Shown: piece after piece, positions 1 to 5,232 of the stretch
Layout: every line of letters starts with the position of its first letter
Position numbering within the stretch: position 1 is the first letter of the stretch
Assembly: GCA_003140115.1 (NCBI GenBank)
Contig: PLIQ01000390.1
Span: 1-5,232, forward strand
Source: Actinomycetota bacterium
GTDB taxonomy: Bacteria > Actinomycetota > Actinomycetes > Streptosporangiales > Streptosporangiaceae
Direction of reading: 5' to 3'
DNA length: 5,232 nt
The notes under the pieces: generated by a model
The model's database searches: none
Told to the model about the DNA's origin: nothing
What the model saw: only the letters and a program-made list of their open reading frames with translations
Program-made: the position numbers and the translations under genes

Positions 1-818
1 CCGTCGCCATCCAGTTGGCCGACCCAGCCGGAGCCGCCCGGAGCCTGGGACGGCTGCACGCCATCGCCGACGCGATCGGCGCCCCGCAGATGACCTGGAC
101 GGTGGGCTGGTTCGAGGCGTTCGTCGCCACGATGCAGGCGCGCTTCGCCGACGCCGGCCGGCTGGGGCGCGAGACCGCGGCGATCGGCCTCACGCTGGGT
201 GCCGCCGAGGCCCTCGACGTCTTCACCGGGCAGGCGGCGGTGCTGGCCACCATCGCCGGTCATCACGCCGAGCTGCCGCCGATCGTCGCGCAGGCGATCG
301 AGGCCGGCCCGGTCAAGCTCACCTATCACCTCGCCCACGCCATCGCCAGCGGACCCAAGCAGGTCGCCAGCGACCTGCTCGGCGCGGCGGCAGCCGACGG
401 GTTCCGGAACGTTCCCCCGGACGTCATGTGGCTGACCTCCATGCTCGGGTACGCGACCCTGGCGATCGAGCTCGAGGACCTCGACGCCGCCGCGCTCCTG
501 CTGGCGATCATCGAGCCCTACGCCGGGCAGATCGCCACCAACCTGGGCCGGGCCGCCGCCTACGCGGGACGGCTCGCGTCGCTGCTCGGCCGGCACGACG
601 TCGCCGACCGGCACCTGAACACCGCATTCCAGATCGTCGACGCCTTTGACTGGGACTATCACCGGGCCGCGATCTTGATGGCCCGAGCCGCGGCCCGCCA
701 CAGGTCGTTCGGTCGAATCGACGATACGGCGCGGGCCTGGCTCGAGACGGCCTCGGGCATCTGTACCGCCCGGGGGCTGCCGGGCATGCTCGCCGCGATC
801 GGCGAACTGAGCGGGTGA
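1..818 (+). CDS. C-terminal part of a TPR-like helical repeat protein, probably of an ATPase regulator or cyclase (5' partial)
   Basis: The frame is open to the left edge (first whole codon at 3), so the TTG at 15 is probably not the start and the N-terminus lies outside the window. The visible part, about 271 residues, is almost wholly alpha-helical and rich in Ala and Leu, with the paired-helix spacing of tetratricopeptide-like repeats. The block at 396-431 (DGFRNVPPDVMW) and the PYAG motif at 516-527 resemble the C-terminal helical region found after the AAA/NACHT-type ATPase module in actinobacterial adenylate/guanylate cyclase-like and LuxR- or SARP-like regulators. That resemblance is from memory of the family, not a search. 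No C-terminal LuxR helix-turn-helix is present: the protein ends in ...AAIGELSG. Such repeats usually bind protein partners or ligands next to the ATPase. There is no signal peptide or membrane segment in the visible part. The coding frame is firm; the family assignment is moderate. Confidence 0.75.
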   Translation, partial: VAIQLADPAGAARSLGRLHAIADAIGAPQMTWTVGWFEAFVATMQARFADAGRLGRETAAIGLTLGAAEALDVFTGQAAVLATIAGHHAELPPIVAQAIEAGPVKLTYHLAHAIASGPKQVASDLLGAAAADGFRNVPPDVMWLTSMLGYATLAIELEDLDAAALLLAIIEPYAGQIATNLGRAAAYAGRLASLLGRHDVADRHLNTAFQIVDAFDWDYHRAAILMARAAARHRSFGRIDDTARAWLETASGICTARGLPGMLAAIGELSG

Positions 819-840
819 TGCGCCGGTGATGCGCCGGTGA
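814..840 (+). repeat. 11-bp tandem repeat with stops in three frames
   Basis: GGTGATGCGCC occurs twice in a row (814-824, 825-835), followed by a partial third copy, GGTGA (836-840). The first copy contains the stop codon of the upstream gene (816-818). Because 11 is not a multiple of 3, the TGAs at 816, 827 and 838 fall in three different frames. Each TGATG also overlaps a stop with an ATG, giving two consecutive mini-ORFs reading Met-Arg-Arg-stop (818-829 and 829-840). Confidence 0.9.
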
Positions 841-875
841 GATCGCGCGGCGTCAGGATGCTCGTATCGACCAGC

Positions 876-881
876 GAAAGG
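876..881 (+). promoter_or_regulatory. Ribosome binding site for the 96-residue protein
   Basis: GAAAGG lies seven bases before the ATG at 889, a normal Shine-Dalgarno spacing. It supports this ATG as the start. No convincing promoter was seen in the 70-bp gap upstream, so the gene may be co-transcribed with the gene before it. Confidence 0.7.
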
Positions 882-888
882 CGAAGCA

Positions 889-1179
889 ATGAGTTACGGC
901 GTCATCCACCGGTTCAAGGGCGGAACCAAGCAGCAGTACGAGGCGTCGATCGCGGCGGTGCACCCGAGTGACGGCACGTTGCCGGGCGGTCAGACTTATC
1001 ACGCCGCCGGGCCGTCCGCGGACGGCTGGACCATCTTCGCCGTACACGACTCGAAGGCCAGCTGGGAAAGCTTCCGTGACTCGACCCTGATGCCGCGCAT
1101 GCAGCAGGGCATCGAGGGCGGCTTTACCGCGCCCCCCGAGGAGACGGGATTCGAGATCGCCACCGAGATCGACGCCTGA
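889..1179 (+). CDS. Small conserved-type soluble protein of unknown function (96 aa)
   Basis: This encodes a complete 96-residue protein that starts at ATG 889 with a well-placed GAAAGG upstream and ends in TGA. It has no signal peptide, membrane segment or recognisable catalytic motif. The order of elements is: an N-terminal strand (YGVIHRF), a helix (KQQYEASIAAVHP), a strand through DGWTIFAVHDS, a helix (ASWESFRDSTLMPRMQQGI) and a C-terminal strand. This suggests a ferredoxin-like alpha/beta fold, as in dimeric alpha-beta barrel proteins of the antibiotic-biosynthesis-monooxygenase type. That fold is an inference. Similar short proteins beginning MSYGVIHRF are, as I recall, common in actinobacteria as hypothetical proteins. 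The His residues and the ESF/PRMQ helix could line a ligand pocket, but no function can be assigned. It lies 70 bp after the upstream gene and converges on the signalling operon. Confidence 0.88.
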   Translation: MSYGVIHRFKGGTKQQYEASIAAVHPSDGTLPGGQTYHAAGPSADGWTIFAVHDSKASWESFRDSTLMPRMQQGIEGGFTAPPEETGFEIATEIDA

Positions 1180-1196
1180 CCGCGATCGGCGATGCT

Positions 1197-1208
1197 GTGG
1201 GTACCCAC
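1197..1208. repeat. Perfect 12-bp palindrome
   Basis: GTGGGTACCCAC is perfectly self-complementary with no spacer. It lies 18 bp after the stop of the 96-residue gene, in the convergent gap. With no loop it is a poor RNA hairpin, so it looks more like a site for a dimeric DNA-binding protein, or chance. Confidence 0.6.
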
Positions 1209-1216
1209 GACGCTGA

Positions 1217-1243
1217 GTCCCGCCGCGCACCACGCGGTGGGGC
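1217..1243 (+). terminator. GC-rich hairpin, likely terminator of the rightward genes
   Basis: GTCCCGCCGCG (1217-1227) pairs with CGCGGTGGGGC (1233-1243) across the five-base loop CACCA. This gives an 11-bp stem with two G-U wobbles in the rightward transcript. On the opposite strand the wobbles become C-A mismatches, so the hairpin favours the + direction, that is, the gene ending at 1179. There is no U tract, but hairpins without U tracts are common at actinobacterial gene ends. Its position between convergent genes fits a terminator. Confidence 0.5.
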
Positions 1244-1256
1244 GTGCGTCGCGCAC
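1244..1256. terminator. Second short hairpin in the convergent gap
   Basis: GTGCG and CGCAC flank the three-base loop TCG, directly abutting the larger hairpin at 1217-1243. It is symmetrical on both strands and could therefore help stop transcription from either side. It is only a 5-bp stem with no U tract, so the evidence is weak. Confidence 0.3.
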
Positions 1257-1306
1257 ATCTTCGCCGCTCACCTCCGCGCGTCCCGAGCTAAAGGCTGACC
1301 TGGTTG

Positions 1307-2551
1307 TCATTCATGGATGCCCTCAGTGTTGAGGGTGAAGTAGATGGTGGCGCCGCCGTCGACGATGCCGTCGGCCCAGGTCCGGCCGCCATGGCGGTCG
1401 ATGATGCGCCGGACGGTGGCCAGGCCGGTGCCGGTGCCGGGGAACTCGTCGGCGTGGTGGAGCCGCTGGAACGGCTGGAACAGCTTGCCGACGTAGGCGG
1501 GGTCGAAGCCGGCCCCGTTATCGCGCACGTAGCAGCAGCAGATGGGAGCGTCGCCAGCGGGTGCGGTCGCGAAGTCGATGGCGGCGCCGTCGCGGCGGGC
1601 GGTGAACTTCCAGGCGTTGTCGAGCAGGTTCTCCAGCGCGGTCCGGATCAGGGCGCGGTCCGCGGTGACCCGGACGCCTTCCTGCACGGTCACCCGGACC
1701 TGACGGCCCGGGTCACGGGCGCGGAGCTGACCGCAGATAGCGGTGACCTCGGCGCTGAGGTCGACGTCCTGGAGGTTCATCTCGGCCCGGCTCACCTGTG
1801 ACAGGTGCAGCAGGGCATCGAGCAGGGTGGCCATGCGCGCGCAGCCTGCCTCGATGCGCCCGACGTACTCCCGGCCTGTTTCGTCGAGCCGGTCGCCGTA
1901 GTCCTCCGCGAGGGCTCCGGCGAACCCGCTTATCCCTCGCAGCGGGGTGCGCAGGTCGTGGGCGATGGAGTAAGCGAAGGCCTCCAGGTCCTTGTTGGCC
2001 CGCTCTAGACGGACGCTATGCTCCTGTACCTCCTGTACCTGCTGCACCAGGCTCGCGTTCAGTGACCCGATGCGCTTCTCGCTGACCTCCAGCTCCCGGA
2101 TCTTCGCGAGCAGGGTGCTGTTGATCACCTGTGCGTGATGGCGGTCGAAGTCCGCGGGAAGCGGCGGTATGTCGTCCGGGGGCTCGTGTTCCAGGGCCGC
2201 GCCGACCGCCTCGATCAGCCGGGCGGGATCCTCCGAACGCACCACGATCTGGCTCACGCCGCACGCTTCGGCTAGGGGCCGGGCCTGGGATTCCAGGTAG
2301 TTCGAGGTGTAGAAGACCACCGGCGTGTGCGCGAGTTCTGGGCGGGCCCGCAGCTCGCCGACCAGCTGGTAGCCATCCATATCCGGCATGAGCACGTCGG
2401 TGACGATGAGGTCCGGACGGGCGCGGATCGCGGTGCGGAGCCCCTCGGCGCCCCCGCTGGCCTCCAGGATGGTGTAGCCCTTCCGGCTCAGCAGCGTACG
2501 GGCGAGATCCCGGTTCATGGCCTCGTCATCGATAACGAGGATGGTGGCCGT
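1307..2551 (-). CDS. Receiver-histidine kinase (REC-HisKA-HATPase), phytochrome-type kinase core; start codon unusual
   Basis: This is a soluble receiver joined to a histidine kinase, 414 residues if counted from ACG 2551. Residues 3-120 are a receiver: acidic pair D8/D9, phosphoacceptor D52 in VTDVLMP, and T82. The usual Lys before Pro is replaced by Arg (R105-S106). A charged helical linker (about 145-190) leads to the H-box SIAHDLRTPLR with H198. The ATPase domain has N308/N312, the G1 motif DNGAG (344-348) and the G2 motif GTGTGL (372-377). The AFAYSIAHDLRTPL and FPGTGTGLATV signatures resemble kinase cores of phytochrome-like proteins. There is no membrane segment and no DNA-binding domain. 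The ATG at 2518 overlaps the upstream stop (ATGA) but would delete the first receiver strand and the acidic pair. GTG 2743 and ATG 2707 would add an Arg/Pro-rich tail that is a shadow of the upstream Hpt. ACG 2551 with GGAG six bases before it fits best. The gene is certain; the start is not. Confidence 0.9.
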   Translation of the reverse strand, partial: TATILVIDDEAMNRDLARTLLSRKGYTILEASGGAEGLRTAIRARPDLIVTDVLMPDMDGYQLVGELRARPELAHTPVVFYTSNYLESQARPLAEACGVSQIVVRSEDPARLIEAVGAALEHEPPDDIPPLPADFDRHHAQVINSTLLAKIRELEVSEKRIGSLNASLVQQVQEVQEHSVRLERANKDLEAFAYSIAHDLRTPLRGISGFAGALAEDYGDRLDETGREYVGRIEAGCARMATLLDALLHLSQVSRAEMNLQDVDLSAEVTAICGQLRARDPGRQVRVTVQEGVRVTADRALIRTALENLLDNAWKFTARRDGAAIDFATAPAGDAPICCCYVRDNGAGFDPAYVGKLFQPFQRLHHADEFPGTGTGLATVRRIIDRHGGRTWADGIVDGGATIYFTLNTEGIHE

Positions 2552-5127
2552 GGCGGTCTCCGCTCGGCCGGGTCCGGCGCGCTGCCCCGGCTCAGCAACG
2601 CAGTGGCGGCGGCGAGGACTTCCTGTCCGGCGGCCTCGACGCGGGTGAGCGCCTGGGCAGCCTCCCGGTCCCGGCCAGCCCGGGCGTGAGCGGGCAGTTC
2701 GTCGCATAGACCCGCGAGGTCGGTCGCCCCGATGTTCTGGCACATTCCTTTCAAGGTATGGGCGGTGCTGGCGAGCCGGGCAACATCTCGCTGCTGCAGG
2801 CTCTGCGCCAGGTCAGCGAGTTTGCCCGGGAAGCTGTCCAGGACACTGCGCAGGATCCGGGCGCCCAGCATCTGATCAGCGAGGCCATCATCGCCGAGGA
2901 ACTGGCCGAGCCGGCCGCTCATCGCGTCGGGCAGGCGCTGAGCCGACCCGTCGGCGGCCGCGTCCTCCTGGCGCCCGGTGGCGGCACCCTCGCCGGGGTG
3001 GATCCAGCGGCGAAGGTGCGCGTCGACCTTGCCCGCGGTGATCGGCTTGGTCAGGTAGTCATCCATGGTGGCGGCAACGCAGCGGGCGCGGTCTTCGGGA
3101 AGGACGGCGGCGGTCAGGGCGATGATCGGTGTGTGCCGGCCGCGGCCCTCGGCGGTGTGGATCGTGCGGGCTGCGGTGTACCCGTCCATGACCGGCATGT
3201 GGCAGTCCATGATGATCGCGTCGTACCGGCGGGCCGTGGCCATGGCCACGGCTTGCTGCCCGTCGGAAGCGACCTCGACCTGGTAGCCGAGCTGGGTGAG
3301 GATGCCCTCGCAGGCGAGCTGGCTGAGCTCGTCGTCCTCGACGAGAAGCACGCGGCCGCACTGGCTGGCCGTGCTGGCCGGCCCGGCGGCACCTGGGGCC
3401 GTTCCTGAGGCGGGGGCCGCAGAACCGGCCAAGCCCATCACGTATCTGATCCTGGCGAAAAGGTCGGCGCCGCGGATCGGCTTGACCAGGACCGCGCTGA
3501 TTCCCGCCTGGTCGGCGGCCGCCTGGTCGAAGTCGACTTCCGAGCTGAGCATGATCATGGGATGGTCCGGGATGCCGCCGTCGACCTGGATGGCCTTGGC
3601 CAGCGCCAGCCCGTCCGTGCCGGGCATCCGGAGGTCCAGGATGCTGAGTTCGTAGGGCTGCCCGCGCAACGCGGCCACGCTGAGCAGTGGCAGTGCTGCC
3701 TCGGCATCCTCGCACAGGGTCGTCTCGGCCCGCCACGCGCGAAGCTGCTGGTCGAGAATGAGCCGGTTGGTGGCATTGTCATCGACGACCAGGACGCGTA
3801 GCCCGGCCAGGACGTTGAGCGAGACCGAGTGGCCGGCGTGCGAGGCCGGAGCGAAGGGAATAACGCACCAGAACGTGCTGCCGAGGCCGGGCAGGCTCGA
3901 CACGCCGATGGTTCCTCCCATGAGGGTGACGAGCTCCCGGCAGATGGCCAGGCCCAGGCCGCTGCCACCGGCGCGCCGCGTCGTCGAGGGGTCGGCCTGC
4001 ACGTACGGCTCGAAAAGCCGTTGCTGAATGTCGGGGCTGATCCCGATTCCGGTGTCAGTGACCTCGAACCTGATGGCGGCAACCTCGGCCGGGACGCCCT
4101 GAGCCCGGGCGGCCTCATCAGGCGCCGCGCGGACCGTGATCTGACCGCGCTCGGTGAATTTCACCGCGTTCCCGGCGAGATTCAGCAGCACCTGGCGCAG
4201 CCGGTCCGGGTCGCCGGACCGGGTCGCCGACAGCGACGGCGCGTAAGCGCCGGTAACCTCCAGGTTCTTCGACCGGGCTGATTCGGCGACCATCTCGACC
4301 ACATCCTCGACGACGGCCGCCGGGGAGAAGTCGATGGCGCTGAGCACGAGCTTGCCCGCCTCCATCTTCGAGACGTCCAGGACGTCGCTGATCACAGCCA
4401 GCAGCGTATGGCCGGCGGTCCTGATCCCGTCGACGTAGCGGCGCTGGGGCGTGCTGAGCGTCGTGTTCCCCAGGAGCTCGGCCAGGCCGATCACCGCGTT
4501 CATGGGAGTACGGAGCTCATGACTCATCGAGGCGAGGAACTGCTTCCGGTTCGCGTTGGCTTCGCGCAGCGCCTGGTTCGCCTCGGCCAGCTCGGCGGAG
4601 CGGCGCAGTATCTCCGCGCGTATCTGGGCGGTACCCGCCCAGAACTCTTCCGTCAGCCGCTCATCGGCACCCTCCTGCCGGACAAACTCGGTGACATCGA
4701 CCGTCTCGTGCAGGATGTGCGCGAGTTTCCCGCGCGGGTCCAGCAGCGGGTTGTTACGCGAGCTCCAGTATCGCACCTCGAACCCGCCGCCTTGGGCGGC
4801 GGAACGGCGCACGTCGTACTGCAACACCGGCATCGTGTCCGGCCGGAGCTCATTTCGGACGCGATCAAGCGAGGCGATCAGGATGGCCGTCCCGGTCGCG
4901 TCCGGGTCATCCGGATTGTCGGGGAAGACCTGAGACACGTTGCGGCCCAGGATGTTTTCCCTGGTCGTGAGCGTGGCCGCCAGGAACGCGTTACTGACCG
5001 CGACGATGGTCAGCTGAGGGTCAAGCACCAGGTACAGCCCTGGTGCTCCCTCGAACAGCCGCCGGAAATCCGGTCCGGAAGGCACTCCCGCGCCCGGGGC
5101 TCCGCTGTCTCGCCCAACTGTCGTCAC
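2515..5127 (-). CDS. Cytoplasmic hybrid histidine kinase: PAS-HisKA-HATPase-REC-REC-Hpt
   Basis: A complete phosphorelay in one protein, 870 residues from GTG 5127. Domains: PAS (about 20-150, sensory, ligand unknown); helical linker (155-195); HisKA with H203 in SMSHELRTP; HATPase with N316/N320, G1 DTGIG (358-362) and G2 GGSGLGL (387-393); first receiver (about 443-565) with D449/D450, acceptor D498 and K549; second receiver (about 592-707) with E597/D598, acceptor D641, T672 and K694; Hpt (about 739-845) with H790 in AHTLKG. All catalytic residues are intact. The expected flow is H203 to a receiver Asp to H790, then to a separate receiver. No membrane segment is seen, so it is probably cytosolic. 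The start is uncertain: GTG 5148 adds seven residues (877 aa) but lies between the -35 and -10 of the promoter proposed here, and the PAS begins well after either. The last dozen codons are degraded in usage (AGA, several CCA, one TTA) where the next gene overlaps. Confidence 0.93.
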   Translation of the reverse strand: MTTVGRDSGAPGAGVPSGPDFRRLFEGAPGLYLVLDPQLTIVAVSNAFLAATLTTRENILGRNVSQVFPDNPDDPDATGTAILIASLDRVRNELRPDTMPVLQYDVRRSAAQGGGFEVRYWSSRNNPLLDPRGKLAHILHETVDVTEFVRQEGADERLTEEFWAGTAQIRAEILRRSAELAEANQALREANANRKQFLASMSHELRTPMNAVIGLAELLGNTTLSTPQRRYVDGIRTAGHTLLAVISDVLDVSKMEAGKLVLSAIDFSPAAVVEDVVEMVAESARSKNLEVTGAYAPSLSATRSGDPDRLRQVLLNLAGNAVKFTERGQITVRAAPDEAARAQGVPAEVAAIRFEVTDTGIGISPDIQQRLFEPYVQADPSTTRRAGGSGLGLAICRELVTLMGGTIGVSSLPGLGSTFWCVIPFAPASHAGHSVSLNVLAGLRVLVVDDNATNRLILDQQLRAWRAETTLCEDAEAALPLLSVAALRGQPYELSILDLRMPGTDGLALAKAIQVDGGIPDHPMIMLSSEVDFDQAAADQAGISAVLVKPIRGADLFARIRYVMGLAGSAAPASGTAPGAAGPASTASQCGRVLLVEDDELSQLACEGILTQLGYQVEVASDGQQAVAMATARRYDAIIMDCHMPVMDGYTAARTIHTAEGRGRHTPIIALTAAVLPEDRARCVAATMDDYLTKPITAGKVDAHLRRWIHPGEGAATGRQEDAAADGSAQRLPDAMSGRLGQFLGDDGLADQMLGARILRSVLDSFPGKLADLAQSLQQRDVARLASTAHTLKGMCQNIGATDLAGLCDELPAHARAGRDREAAQALTRVEAAGQEVLAAATALLSRGSAPDPAERRPPRPPSSLSMTRP
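2558..2561 (-). promoter_or_regulatory. Possible ribosome binding site before the ACG at 2551
   Basis: On the minus strand GGAG (2561 to 2558) is followed by six bases and then ACG (2551). Starting there would give TATILVIDDE or, with initiator Met, MATILVIDDE, the normal beginning of a receiver. No other in-frame candidate near the domain boundary has a comparable site. The site lies inside the last codons of the upstream gene, which suggests translational coupling. Confidence 0.4.
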
Positions 5128-5131
5128 ACTT

Positions 5132-5175
5132 AGCAACAATACTGGCACTCAGGGTAATCAGCAACATGCCTGGCA
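5132..5175 (-). repeat. Two 16-bp direct repeats overlapping the promoter
   Basis: On the minus strand TGCCAGGCATGTTGCT (5175 to 5160) and TGCCAGTATTGTTGCT (5147 to 5132) agree at 13 of 16 positions, with the mismatches in the three central bases. Their starts are 28 bp apart. One copy covers most of the proposed -35 and the other the -10, so they may be operator half-sites or a local duplication. Confidence 0.6.
5136..5164 (-). promoter_or_regulatory. Candidate housekeeping promoter for the two-gene kinase operon
   Basis: On the minus strand TTGCTG (5164 to 5159) and TATTGT (5141 to 5136) are separated by 17 bp, a good match to the -35/-10 spacing of vegetative sigma factors. The expected transcription start is about 5127-5129, at or next to the in-frame GTG 5127, which implies a leaderless or nearly leaderless message. 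No Shine-Dalgarno precedes GTG 5127 or GTG 5148, which fits. A second, weaker -10-like TACACT (5196 to 5191) lacks a matching -35. Confidence 0.4.
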
Positions 5176-5176
5176 T
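5166..5176. repeat. Small inverted repeat upstream of the proposed -35
   Basis: ATGCC-T-GGCAT is a perfect 5-bp inverted repeat with a single central base. It overlaps the upstream copy of the direct repeat and sits just upstream of the proposed -35. It could be a site for a dimeric regulator. An element this short is also expected by chance. Confidence 0.35.
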
Positions 5177-5232
5177 CCTGCTGGGCCCTAAGTGTAGGCA
5201 GGATCAGCTGGCCACGGCGTTCCGCTCGCGCC

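Noticed and set aside
853..1310. Two leftward open frames opposite and beyond the 96-residue gene
   Set aside because: Both lie mainly antisense to a better-supported gene that has a good ribosome binding site, and their Arg/Gly-rich translations show no domain.
1304..1801. Rightward open frame opposite the receiver-kinase (165 codons)
   Set aside because: It mirrors the ATPase domain codons and has a Gly/Ala/Val/Asp-rich composition typical of an antisense shadow.
2533..2535. TTA codon near the 3' end of the hybrid kinase as a sign of bldA-type control
   Set aside because: It falls in the stretch where the next gene's receiver frame (LVIDD) overlaps, so it is better explained as a by-product of that overlap. 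Its regulatory meaning also depends on the genus.
2552..2743. N-terminal extension of the receiver-kinase from GTG 2743 or ATG 2707
   Set aside because: The extra residues are Arg-, Pro- and Gly-rich with no domain, as expected from reading the Hpt coding sequence out of frame. ATG 2707 has no ribosome binding site, and the AAAGGA before GTG 2743 is only two bases away.
2758..3408. Rightward open frame of 216 codons
   Set aside because: It is antisense to the second receiver and Hpt of the hybrid kinase, with no motif and no convincing ribosome binding site.
4408..5133. Long rightward open frame opposite the hybrid kinase (241 codons)
   Set aside because: It is antisense to the PAS and HisKA coding region, whose motifs are intact on the minus strand. 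Long antisense frames are usual in high-GC DNA, and no domain is recognisable.
5187..5198. CCTA-AGTG-TAGG inverted repeat in the upstream region
   Set aside because: The stem is only 4 bp with a 4-base loop and is expected by chance. It overlaps the weak alternative -10 but has no other support.

Overview
The window is GC-rich throughout, with G or C dominating third codon positions. Together with GTG starts, a possible leaderless promoter and the gene families present, this points to a high-GC actinobacterium, possibly a Micromonosporaceae or Streptomyces relative. The genus cannot be fixed from the sequence alone. No tRNA, rRNA, CRISPR array, insertion sequence or phage gene was found.

Layout: positions 1-818 (+) are the 3' part of a gene for a TPR-type helical repeat protein, probably the C-terminus of a large ATPase regulator or cyclase. 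A short spacer follows, carrying an 11-bp tandem repeat (814-840) that places TGA stops in all three frames. Positions 889-1179 (+) encode a 96-residue soluble protein of unknown function with a good ribosome binding site. The convergent gap 1180-1306 has no gene; it holds a perfect 12-bp palindrome and GC-rich hairpins that probably terminate transcription.

Positions 1307 to about 5127 (-) form a two-gene signalling operon read right to left. The first gene encodes a cytoplasmic hybrid histidine kinase (PAS, HisKA, HATPase, two receivers, Hpt). The second, overlapping it, encodes a receiver joined to a phytochrome-type histidine kinase. The first protein carries every part of a His-Asp-His relay, and the receiver of the second is a natural candidate for the final acceptor of the Hpt phosphoryl group. 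No DNA-binding output domain is encoded in the window, so the final output lies elsewhere.

Positions 5128-5232 are visibly richer in A and T and contain a plausible promoter overlapped by a 16-bp direct repeat.

The most unusual point is the gene junction near 2515-2575. The second gene's reading frame is clearly coding before its first nearby ATG, yet no ATG, GTG or TTG lies in a sensible place. The best-placed initiator is an ACG with a GGAG six bases upstream. A non-AUG start, a mutated or misread ATG, or a frameshift fusing the two genes could each explain this. The rest is a fairly ordinary actinobacterial signalling locus.
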